Below, piece after piece: positions 35,891 to 46,496 of a stretch of 64,000 nt of DNA. The first letter of the stretch is position 1. Every line of letters starts with the position of its first letter. Below the pieces are notes generated by a model, which searched no databases, was not told where the DNA came from, and was given only the letters and a program-made list of their open reading frames with translations. The position numbers and the translations under genes are program-made. Origin of the DNA: Cymodocea nodosa (taxonomy: Eukaryota; Streptophyta; Magnoliopsida; Alismatales; Cymodoceaceae); assembly GCA_036874045.1 (NCBI GenBank), contig CM072345.1:4117501-4181500 (forward strand), given 5' to 3'.

Positions 35891-36195
35891 GTTTTAGAAA
35901 AATTTGCTAACTGTTAACCCAACGAAGTAAGTCCAAAAAAATAGAAACCATATTGCACGTTAGAAGACACGTTCTTGCAACGAGATTCATTTGCCTTATG
36001 GACGTGCATTATAAATATAAAACAAAATGTTATTTACAAGCTACCAGCACTTGAGGAAAGAAAAGAAAATTTGTTGGGGAACTAGAAGGAGAAGCAGCAG
36101 ATTCAAATTCATCTATCAACAACTATCTACTAAAAACAAAGCTTCAGATTGGTATGTAATTAATCTTCTACTATTTTACTTTATGTTAAGAGTTT
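35891..36195 (+). other. Noncoding stretch before gypsy gag
   Basis: No gene. It contains 'aacccaacgaagtaagtcc', 'cacgttagaagacacg' and 'tgttggggaactagaag', perhaps a decayed LTR end and primer site, but boundaries cannot be set. Confidence 0.3.
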
Positions 36196-36935
36196 GTGAG
36201 CACATGGATTCGTTCTCCTAGCACTAAACGATTAGTAAGAACACCTACACAAGATTATTCAACACAGAGGCGTACTGAAATATTTTCTAAATTGGACTTT
36301 AACAAAATCCTTAGGGGTGTAGCTAACCTTTCTTTAAAAGAGAATGAAGATATGGCTGCTCCAGTAGAAAAACCTTTAGGGGAAATTTTGTATCCTGAAC
36401 TAGTTGATGAACCTTCATGTATTCGATTGCCAAACTTTGAGGGAGATAGGTTTGAACTGAAATCTAATTATATTAGTCAATTGCCACACTTCCATGGATT
36501 AGAAAGAGAAGATACCTATTATTTCCTTAGAGAATTTAATGAAGTTTGTCAAATTATGAAAATGCCGAACATGAATATTGATGGTATTAAACTTAGATAT
36601 ATCCCTTTTGCTTTAATAGACACTATTAAACTTAGATATATCCCTTTTGCTTTAATAGACAGCTAAGAGATGGTTATATACTCTATCGCTTGATTCAATT
36701 TCTGCATAGACTAAATTTTGCTCTATTTTTCTGGAAAAATATTATCCAACATATCAAATGATTAAGAAGAAAAAGGAAATACTAATGTGTAGCCAAAAAT
36801 AGGGAGAATCATTCTGAAAATATTTTGAAAGATTTAAAGATTTACTGACTCAATGTCTACATCATGCAATGAGTAAAGCACAATTAATAGGTATAATTTA
36901 TGAAGGCAAAGATGTTTCAATGAAATCTTTATTTC
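36196..36935 (+). pseudogene. Gypsy gag fragment (retrotrans_gag domain)
   Basis: The N-terminal and central part of an Athila/Tat-like gag, which would assemble the capsid. Blocks: 'IRLPNFEGDRFELKSNYI', 'LPHFHGLEREDTYYFLREF', 'GIKLRYIPFALID', then 'EKYYPTYQMIKKKKEI', 'KYFERFKDLLTQCLHH' and 'QLIGIIYEGKDVSMKSL'. The 39-bp unit at 36586-36624 is repeated exactly, apart from the last codon, at 36625-36663, doubling 'IKLRYIPFALID'. Several stops follow (36664, 36709, and two around 'GESF'). It ends abruptly near 36935, where the 3' region of family B begins. Its position after aORF-3 is out of order for one element, so it probably comes from another insertion or rearrangement. Confidence 0.85.
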
Positions 36936-37439
36936 TGAAAAGAAAAAAGTGTTTTGTGAAATACAGAAATCTTTTGAATCAAGTATATTTTCTATTATCT
37001 AAGATTATTAAAGTATGAATCTAAAATAGACTTTTGAAGTGTTTATTTGAGATACAATTCATTATTCTACTTGTTTTAATCATATTGAATTGGATTGTGT
37101 TTTGATTCATAGGTAGTTGAAATTTATTCTAGAAATCATATTGGAAAATTCAAGATAACAAATGTTTAAAAGAAGAAAAAATGATAATATAATTAACACC
37201 TATGTGATGCTAATATATTTTATATATAATTTACATATGTTTTAAATATATTTGCAAGTTGAAGAGAAGAAAACAATGTTAAAATAGATTACTGAAAAAT
37301 ACAGAATATCTTTATAGTAATCTAATTTATGTATTCTAAAGAAAAAAAAGGAAGAATTAATTCTAGCACTTTAAAAAGACCAACTAGTTAAATCTTAGTA
37401 GTTTGCTAAGGGACTAGCAAAATTTAAGTATGGGGGAAG
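36936..37439 (+). repeat. 3' region and polypurine tract before LTR B4
   Basis: Near copy of 18990-19498 and 1-498, ending AAGTATGGGGGAAG at 37426-37439. Here it joins directly to gypsy gag, confirming that this 3' region travels with the gypsy family. Confidence 0.7.
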
Positions 37440-38357
37440 TGTTTAAAATGAAAAAGTACATAATATTAATAGTAAAATGATGGTTAATTACATAATATTT
37501 AGCTTATCTTATGAGAATTAAGTCATTATGTTATATTGCACTATTATATGCTTTAATGAAAGAATCTACGTAATTTCAAAGAATTAGCATTAATTAAGTA
37601 CATTTCTGAACTGTCGGTAAGTTGCAGGTTTTAATTCTTAAGTATCCGAATATTTTGTTATTTCAAAGAATTAGCATTAATTAAGAAGAAATCACCATCG
37701 TTGATATGAATGAAGGAAATCCAACCAATCATCTAAGCAGAAGTAGTTACTACAGAAAGTAATATAAAAGAAGAGGAGAAAGGCGAAAAAAGGGTGTGTA
37801 CAGAGGTGAACCATGCTAACTACAGGAAGCGTCGAAAGTTCCCTGAAGCTCCACACTACAACCAAAATCACCAACCATCGGAGGTCTGTGAGGATTCTTT
37901 TCTAATGTCGGGTCGATTCTGAGCCAAACACGATGACTGACAATCACTGTGAAGAGTGATAACGTCACGAGAAGGGAAGCCATTTTCACCAAGCACTGAC
38001 TCATATCTCAAGAGATCATAAAGCTTCTAGCCTTGGCTTCAGGTTAATGCCAGTATGTTGAAGAGGAGATCATCTTACAATTCTTGGTTTGCAATTCTAT
38101 AGGGAGAGGAGGCAAGATTGTAATCGTGTTGCATGTAGTGACAAAAGTTTTTACTGTTGATAGAGATTTTTACATTTCACCTTTCGTTCATCTTTAGGAA
38201 CATATCAAAACAAAAATACCAAAAATAACAAATTATTTATGTTTACATTTAGTATTAAAGTGTTGTATTATTTGTTTTGTATCATGATTAATGTTATCAT
38301 TATCAGTATTGTGAATGTTTTATGTTTGCTTGATTCAGAAAATAGAAAATAGTTTTA
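37440..38357 (+). repeat. LTR B4, internally deleted and 3'-truncated
   Basis: Starts TGTTTAAAATG. About 450 bp of U3 is missing at 37685, where ATTAGCATTAATTAAG joins AAGAAATCACC. The 3' part stops at 38357 in 'gaaaatagttttatt' and continues into a second copy of the 3' region. It contains the empty site equivalent to the target of element A ('gggaagccattttcacc', 37973). Confidence 0.75.
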
Positions 38358-38751
38358 TTTTAGGTACAATTCATTATTCTACTTGTTTTAATCATATTGA
38401 ATTGGATTGTGTTTTGATTCATATGTAGTTGAAATTTATTCTAGAAATCATATTGGAAAATTCAAGATAACAGATGTTTAAAAGAAGAAAAAATGATAAT
38501 ATAATTAACACCTATGTGATGCTAATATATTTTGTATGTAATTTACATATGTTTTAAATATATTTGCAAGTTGAAGAGAAGAAAACAATGTTAAAATAGA
38601 TTACTGAAAAATACAGAATATCTTTATAGTAATCTAATTTATGTATTCTAAAGAAAAAAAAGGAAGAATTAATTCTAGCACTTTAGAAATACCAACTAAT
38701 TAAATCTTAGTAGTTTGCTAAGGGACTAGCAAAATTTAAGTATGGGGGAAG
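38358..38751 (+). repeat. Second copy of the 3' region before LTR B5
   Basis: Almost identical to 37045-37439. Together with the start of B5 this makes a local duplication with a period of 1,312 bp (37440 to 38752), including shared changes such as TTTAAAATG and TCTACGTAATTTCAAAG. It probably arose by unequal recombination. Confidence 0.75.
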
Positions 38752-39209
38752 TGTTTAAAATGAAAAAGTGCATAATATTAACATTTAAATGATGGTTAAT
38801 TACATAATATTTAGCTTATCATATGAGAATTAAGTCATTATGTTATATTGCACTATTATATGCTTTAATGAAAGAATCTACGTAATTTCAAAGAATTAGC
38901 ATTAATTAAGTACATTTCTGAACTGTCAGTAAGTTGCAGGTTTTTAATTCTTAAGTATCCGAATATTTTGTTATTTCAAAGAGTTATATTGCATGTACTA
39001 GATAGTTATATTTTAAATGCTTAAAGAATATTTTATTATTTCCTAGAGAACATGTGTTGTAACCTTAATGTATGACTTAAGTGAATGTTCGGTAAGTTAT
39101 CTGTTAACTATCTAAAATACATCTAAGCATCGAACAATTAAGTGTGTAAGTCTCTGAAATATCCAAATTCATTAAGTTAGAATTATGCATGTGTTGAATT
39201 TACATACTT

Positions 39210-40821
39210 TGTAGGATCGTATGGCTACACAAGAGGGGGGTGAATTGTGTATTTTTAATATTTTCTATAATATAATTGAAACTTTAAAACTCAAAAACAA
39301 GTCGAGACATTGTTTTCATAAAATCATTTTTATTCAAGGTTTCAATTACAATATACAATTCAATTCTCCTCAGAAATTGTAGATGCAATTATATTTCGAT
39401 ATCATGTATCATCTAAACAATTTCATAACTACAAACAAAGAAAACTAATTTGTGGAATTTAAAACTTTTCTCCCTGTTTGAGATCTTTCTTCTTCTTCTT
39501 TTTCTTCTTCAGCAATTCTTCAATGACGAATATCTTGTCTTTTCATGCTTCATCGAATTTGCTTTCTTCTGATACTTCAAATCTTCAGTAACGAAAATCT
39601 TACCTTTTTATGCTTCACTGAACTTTCTTCCACTTGAGAGATTTTCCCAAGAAGGTGTTTTTGATCCCTGAAAAAGATTTTTCTTTTGGTGTACAGGGAT
39701 GGTTTTATCCTTGAAAAGATTTTTCGTTTTCTGTGCAAGGATAAATTGATCAACGAGAATTCTATGCCTTTTATACTGTATCTTCATTTTATGCATATCC
39801 TTCACGTTTAACCACTACCAGTTTTCCACTTCTCCACATCTTTTCTTTTTCCTTCATCGAAACACACACGTTCTAACCCACATTTATATTTCGAATTTTC
39901 TTTAATCATCAGTCCTGGATTTCTGAAAAATTTCCTGCAAAATAAACTTTCTCGTCCAAAAGTTTTTCATTAGTATAATAAGAAGTCGTTACTTTAATGT
40001 TAACAAAACGAGTAACACAAGTATATATATAACTTAACGTTTCTAACTTAACTAGTTCCTCATGTGCCATTTCACGTGACAAGTACTATAGCTAACTCAA
40101 CGAACTAAGTCCGTGGAGTTATGCTATCTCAACGAACCATCTCCGTTGTGTTATGATAACTCAACGAACAATTTCCGTTGTGTTATGATAACTCAACGAA
40201 CCAGTAATAAACAAATGTTTTTATAAAAAGAATTTTACCACGTGCAAAAATAACAACTTAAGTTTATAACGCTAACCTAACGCGTTGCCTTAGTGTTCAA
40301 TATAGCAACTCAACGTGTTTAGTTATGTTAACTTAACGAGTTAAACATGTGCACCTCACATGATACAATACAACATTCGTAACTTATAATTTCACCACAT
40401 GTATAACACTAACTTAACGAGTTCGTCTCTTCTTTTACGCACTAACTTAACGAGTTATCACGTGACCTATTTTAACCTTTAAGCCTCTAACTTAATGAGT
40501 TCTCACGTGACCTCTATACAAACAAAACTCTAACTTAACAAGTTGTCTAAACGTGCACTGTTCATGATATAGAAGATATAACATTAAAACATATCATGCT
40601 TTTCAATAAAAACACACGTTAACTTAACGTTTAGCTAAATGAGAAATTAATGCAACGAAACGACTAGATATTAACTTGAGATCCAATACAGACAAGTATT
40701 TATATCAGTAAGCTTTTTCTGTATTAATTGATGATTTTAATTTCTTTTCACAAGCAATAGTAATTGAGCAAATATGATTATTTTCATTCAGCACACATCA
40801 TCAAAACAAAAATACTCAACA
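39210..40821 (-). repeat. 3' LTR of element C
   Basis: 1,612 bp with ends TGTTGAG/CCTACA on the minus strand. It carries repeated CGTTAAGTTAG motifs, CACGTG boxes, paired GTTGAGTTATCATAACACAA hairpins (40095-40205) and a TATA-like CCTTTTATA complement near 39766. Confidence 0.93.
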
Positions 40822-40836
40822 ATCTCCCCCTTTTTG
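40822..40836 (-). other. Terminal polypurine tract of element C
   Basis: On the minus strand the sequence AAAAAGGGGGAGAT directly abuts the 3' LTR start TGTTGAG. It is preceded by a 'tcatcatcaaa' block that also precedes the tract of copia F. Confidence 0.9.
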
Positions 40837-41324
40837 ATGATGACAAAACCATATTAAATCAATTATGAAATATGTTTAACTCAACAAAGCACCTTCGTTG
40901 GGTTAACTTTTAATTCAGCAAACTTGTTTGTTGACTTAAGTTCATTTAAGCTTATTTCTATTGTTTGTGTAAATTTTACCTCTCAGTACTAAAACTCTCA
41001 GATGTTAATAATTATATTAGTATCAGTTTTCTAATTATCATCTGTCAGATTACAATAACCATTTAAATAGCATCTCCTTTAATAATATATATATGCAATT
41101 AAGATCATAATCATCTTTTTATAATATTTCTCCCCCTTTTTGTCATTAATCAAAAAGATAATTACAGAGAATATATATATATATATATAAGAGATATAAT
41201 TACAACAACTCTTTCTGTAAACAAGAATAATAATTGAAGACATTTATAGAAAAATGTATTGTTCAATCAAATCAAACAAGTAATACAAACATTACATTTT
41301 GTATTCAAAAACAAAAAAAAACAG
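40837..41324 (-). other. Region between aORF-4 and the 3' LTR of C
   Basis: Noncoding. It holds a second polypurine tract (41128-41141, AAAAAGGGGGAGAA on the minus strand), an (AT)n run at about 41168-41189, and no gene. Confidence 0.7.
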
Positions 41325-43594
41325 TTATCGACCCCTCCTAAGTATATCACTTATAGCATTACATATTTTATCTCCTAGATGCCTAATATCATTTCTGATG
41401 TCGTTAAGCACTGCATCTAAGTCAGGAGGTAGCTGGGTTTGCTGTTCTGCTTGAACTGAATAACTTTGTTGTTGTTGTTGTTGTATATGGTCTGTATCAG
41501 GTTGTTGTTGTTGTTGTCGTTGAGGTTTATGCATGGCCTGGAATTTTTGCAAATCTTTGACACTAAATGCTCTCATGCCTTTAGTTTCAGAGGGCCAGTC
41601 AGATAAATTCAATTGGCTTGCAATGAGTCTACATACAGCATCACCATAAAATAACTTTGAACTCATATGTTGTAGTTGAGAAGTGAAAACATCAAACCAA
41701 TTGATTTGAATTCTATTCAGCAAGCTATAAGTTGTATATAAACAACTTCTGCTGACTTCCATATTGTGTCCAACTCTCTGAAATAAATTTGCATGCAATA
41801 TATTTGCAATAAACCTTGCCTCTACATTTAGATTTTCCATTAATCTCATTTCAGAATATACATCTGGAATTTTTGATAAAGACTGAATGTTCCATTCCAG
41901 TTGTCTTATTATGTCAAATCTGTTGGTAACAACAACATCTTCATTCTTTAATCCTAAAACTTCAAAAATTAACTCAAGAGATAATAAAAACTCCTGTTCA
42001 TTTATTTGAGTTTTCAGAAAATTTCCATTCTTGTCCAGATTGCTATAAAAAGCTGCAATAAGCTCTGTGTATTGCTTCCATTTCGTTCCTACTAGCAAGA
42101 ATTTAATGAGGCCTTGAAACTCAAACAGATCTCTTATGTCCATCAAATTTCTAAATTTTATTGGACGAGCATGCAGAATCTGACATGTAATCAGATTATT
42201 GTATTTCTGCAATGCTTCTTCAGATCTAAACTGAATTGCATTACCATGAATTTGTAATATTGTACACAAAGAAGGTGATACATGAAGCCGTGATTTAGAG
42301 TTTAATTCATCTTCAGGAACCTCTTCAGCAAAATGAATGTCATGTTGTTCCTCTTCCAAAATATTATCTTGAAGCTACTCAGGTAAGCTTGATTCTTCAG
42401 CTTCAACAGTGTTAGGAACATTGTCAATATGCTCAACATTCATCTATTCAGTCTTTATAGAATGTTCAGAGTACAATTTTTCCACAAATTTTACAACCGG
42501 TGTATCTTTTTGTAATTGTTCATTTTGTTCAATAGATATTTCCATTGATTCATGCTGTGAATACTCAGACTCTACTTCTATAGATTCTGTACAAGGCTGG
42601 TTAACTTTTAGTTCTTCTGGAGTTTTAACATTTTCAATATCTGCTACTCCAGACAATTCAGCCTTTGAACTAGTTATTGCCTCAACATTGTCAATTATAT
42701 CTGCAATAACTTGTTCAATGTCAGGTGCCTGATGCTCTGATTTGTCAATTTCTACATCATCAGGACTTTACTAATAGAAAAACTTGAGCTCATATTTGAC
42801 TTGGATTTCTTCTCAAGTTTTCTAGCAAGGGAAAATAAAGTCTCATTATCTTCATCAGTTTCAGTGTGTTCGAAACTGATGAGTTTATCAGATGCACAAT
42901 AAGGTACAATGTCTTGACATGCATTGTCCTTTGGAAATAAATATTCATCTGATTTTCCTTTTTCAAAAGACTTTGTTTCCTTAGACATAATTTTTCTAAC
43001 TTTCCTTCTTCTATAACATTTCTGTTTCTCCTTTTCAATTATTGTTGTTTTCTTTTCAAATTGCTCCATAAAAGTTTTCTGCTCTAATTCTTCTAAGGCA
43101 CTTTCTATTGCAACGGCCTTTTGAAGACTGTCAACTTTTGTTTTGTCTACAGCAATATCTGATTCTACTTGTTTTGAATAAAAAGGAGTAGGGATAGCTA
43201 ATTCACGCTCTTCCTCAAATACATGTAGTCTTGTACTGTTTATAGGAGTTTGAGGAGTTCTATTTGATGAACCTACACCCTTTTCCAAATATTTTGCATA
43301 CTGTTCCAAAAATGCAATCTCAACACATTTCATTCTGTATTCTCTATCATATTTACTTCGAATACCCATGTATGTCATACTTACATCAGAATGTTGAAGA
43401 TCTTGTCTAACTTCATCTAATATATCCTGAGAAAAGAAGTAATCTCTATAAAGTTCTTCTAACCTTTTGTCCACGCGAAATATTTTCTTGAACCAAGTAC
43501 GTGGAACTTCATCATTCTCTATTTCTTTTCCTTTTGCATCTCTTCTGCTTTTGCCTTTTCCTCTGCCACGACCTTTGTAGAACATGGAGACCAT
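41325..43594 (-). pseudogene. Accessory ORF aORF-4 of element C, one frameshift and two stops
   Basis: Begins at ATG 43594 with a basic Gly-rich start ('KGRGRGKGKSRRDAKGKE'), then a helical domain ('RLEELYRDYFFSQDILDEVR'). It shifts frame near 42770 and continues to 41325 with TAG stops near 42442 and 42379. Middle: acidic Glu-rich linker. Core: 'NAIQFRSEEALQKYNNL', 'RDLFEFQGLIKFL', 'FYSNLD' (about 42045), 'LIFEVLGLKNEDV', 'LYTTYSLLNRIQINWFDVF', 'SKLFYGDAVCRLIA'. C-terminus: polyglutamine stretches (41460-41520) and a helix ending 'ISDILRRGR', matching aORF-1. No signal peptide or membrane segment is evident. About 757 codons. Function unknown; position is that of Sirevirus env-like ORFs. Confidence 0.85.
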
Positions 43595-44111
43595 TGTCGC
43601 AGGTTGTTACAGCAACAAGCGGGAAAGATTTTCTTGACAAAGTTTACAAATAACCTAAGTCCCCGTGTTACAAGTGTTTAAATAGGGTTTTTAGGCGTAT
43701 AACTCAACTTGAAGAGAAGTCGAGTTTAGAAATAAAATAAATATTGAATAAAGTTTATTCAATCAAGGTACCCGAAATATTCAAGCATAACTCGTTGAGT
43801 TAACTAACCTAACGAGTAAAACGCTGTCTAGAGGCAGTTTTACACGTTACCTTATCTAACATAACGTCTAGTTAGTACACTTAAAACAATTTTCGGATGC
43901 TTCCAACTGAAACGTTCCGAAAACAACACACATGCTAAACTTAACATTATCTTGAGAACATTGTAAACTATTTGAACATTTTGTCCTTTGAATCTAAAAT
44001 AGTTTATTTGTCTTTTTAAATTATTTCATCAAGATTTTAAGAGCACATTAATTCAGATTAACTAAGATTTGTATTTTAAATTATATTAATCTGTTTTTGA
44101 CATTGTTAATG
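43595..44111 (-). promoter_or_regulatory. Palindrome-bearing leader of aORF-4
   Basis: Noncoding. It includes the inverted repeat at 43791-43816 (CTCGTTGAGTTA paired with TAACCTAACGAG, 10 of 12 bases) and TTCGGATGC/ACGTTCCGAAAA elements near 43890-43925, the same motif class as in the LTRs. It could hold a promoter for aORF-4; this is inference from the motif content. Confidence 0.45.
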
Positions 44112-44122
44112 CTCCCCCTACA
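44112..44122 (-). promoter_or_regulatory. Internal purine tract of element C
   Basis: TGTAGGGGGAG on the minus strand, at the same place and in the same context as 7299-7309 in element A. It lies about 1.06 kb after RNase H. Confidence 0.5.
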
Positions 44123-45182
44123 AATATACTTCAAATATATTCAATCAAAATACAAAATATACTTGTAGTGACAATAGATGTTAAGTATAACTATACTTTT
44201 ACATTTTCTTTTCAGAGACTTCCGTTATCCTAACATTATCAAAAATGATTTCCAGAATCAATTCCTACTGTATATGAATCAAAACACAACTTTGAACTCA
44301 ATTCGATTAATTCAAGGAGAATAAAAGAATGTATCTCAAATAAACATTTTCAAAAGTACTAATGTTGATTCAATAAATCAGTAGTCATATTGGTATAAAC
44401 TATATGCGATTCAAAGATATCTGTAATTAATGAAACAACTTTTTCTTTTCAAAACAGTAAATATTGATAATTTTCTTTAAAAGTTAGTTTGAAAAGCTTG
44501 AATCATACAAGAGCTTTTTAATGTACCCGTGTAATGAGCTTTCAGTTAACAATCTCAGATCTGATCAAGACCTTAGGTTGCCAGATTTAAAGAATCCTTT
44601 TTCAGGACAACAATCCTTACATACCTATCTGCTCAAGTACAAAAGACTCGTGATCAAACTGATCAATAAACTCTCAAAGATTTTTACTTTGTAAGCACTT
44701 TTCATTTTAAGCATAGTATATATGTATTCCATTAATACAGATGCAATAAAACACAAATCTCATACAATTTTTACTTCTATGATTGTACTGAGAATATGAA
44801 TCAGTTTCAATAAGCATATACTTTTGATTAATAGTTTAAGATGAGTTACATATAACTTATTCTACAAGTTTAATCAATTAAGTCAAATTTATGCATGATC
44901 ATATGCATTTTCCTTGATTCAAAGAAAACATTTAATCAAAATTTCAGAATGTTAGAAGTATTTAATGTTTTTCATTTACATTTCCACTTAAAATCGTAAA
45001 AACCATTAAAATTGATAAACTACTTAAAATCAATAAGATACTATTATGATTTTACAATAAATACATAGTATCTTAAGCAGCAGTTTAGATATTACTTTAG
45101 ATATTTATAATAAGTATATAATATCTATGAGGTGAACAACATCATCAATAATATTTATCTTTTTATGTGGAGTTTAAGCATT
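44123..45182 (-). other. Post-pol noncoding region of element C
   Basis: No gene seen on either strand. Homologous over most of its length to 18590-19330 and, in part, to 1-330 and 36936-37270, which all precede gypsy LTR B. Confidence 0.65.
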
Positions 45183-46496
45183 TTACACATCACATAGCCT
45201 ACAAATACCTAAATTTAATCTAATGTTGCAGAATGTATTTTCGTCTAGAGGTTTTGTAAATATATCAGCTAATTGATTTTTACTAGACACAAATTCTAAT
45301 TTAATTTTTCCTTTAATTACGTTATCTCTTAGAAAATGATGTCTAACCTCTATATGCTTTGCTCTTGAATGTAATACAGGATTTTTGGAAAGATTTATTG
45401 CAGAACTACTGTCACAATAAATCTCAGTTGTATCATAAGATAATCCAAAATCTTCTAAAGTTTGCCTTATCCACAGAATCTGAGTGCAACACAGTGCAGC
45501 AGCAACATATTCAGCTTCTATAGTAAAAAGTGCTACACAGTTTTGCTTTTTACTAAACCATGACACCAAATTATTTCCCAATAATTGACATGTGCCACTG
45601 GTACTCTTTCTATCAGATTTAGATCCTACATAATCAGCATTAGTATATCCTATAAGATCTATTGAACTATCCTTAGAATAATACAGTCCGAAATTTTTAG
45701 TTCCTTGTATATACCTAAATATTCTTTTAACTATAATTAAGTGTGATTCCTTAGGATTAGATTGAAATCTAGCACAAACACACACAGCAAACATAATATC
45801 AAGTCTACTAGCAATCAAATAAAGTAAAGAACCAATAATACTTCTGTATTTTCTTTGATCTATAAATTTTCCTATATCATCAATATCTAACTTTAAAGTA
45901 GTACTCATAGGAGTTCCTCGAATCCTTGTATCATTAAAATTAAATTTCTTAAGCATTTCAACTGCATATTTTTCCTGATTTAAAAATATACCTTTATCCA
46001 TTTGCTTAATTTGAAGTCCTAGAAAATATGAAAGTTCTCCTATCATACTAATTTCAAACTGATTAGTCATCTCTTCAGAGAATATTTCTATCAACTTATC
46101 AGAGGTTGCTCCAAAGATTATATCAACCACGTATATTTGAACAACAATCTGATCTTTACCATCTCTCTTAATACATAGAGTATGATCCACTTTTCCCATG
46201 ATATGGCCTTTTTCTATTAAAAAAGTAGACAATCTTTTATACCATGATCTTGGTGCTTGCGTCAAACCACATAAGGCTTTCTTCAATTTATACACAAAGT
46301 CAGAATTTTTAATATCTTCAAATCCAGGTGGTTGTTTTACATAGACTTCTTCATTAATTAAACCATTTAGAAATGCACTCTTTACATCCATTTGATATAA
46401 TTTAAAATCCATATAACAAGCATAGGCCAATAAAATTCTAATACATTCTAACCTAGCCACAGGAGCAAATGTTTCATCATAATCTAATCCTTCTTC
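45183..46496 (-). pseudogene. Reverse transcriptase and RNase H of element C
   Basis: Continues the pol frame after a TAG at 46494-46496 that stands where copia elements usually have Gln ('QRYT-stop-EEGLDYDE'). RT blocks: 'FKLYQMDVKSAFLNGLI' with the first catalytic Asp, 'VYVKQPPGFED', 'ALCGLTQAPRSWY'. The catalytic box reads Y-V-V-D (46122-46133) where Y-V-D-D is expected, so one of the two metal-binding Asp residues is Val. RNase H keeps D in 'TNADYVG', E in 'IEAEYVAAA' and D in 'IYCDSSSA'. It ends 'LNLGICRLCDV'. These enzymes would copy element RNA to DNA in the particle; the active-site change should abolish synthesis. Confidence 0.92.
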
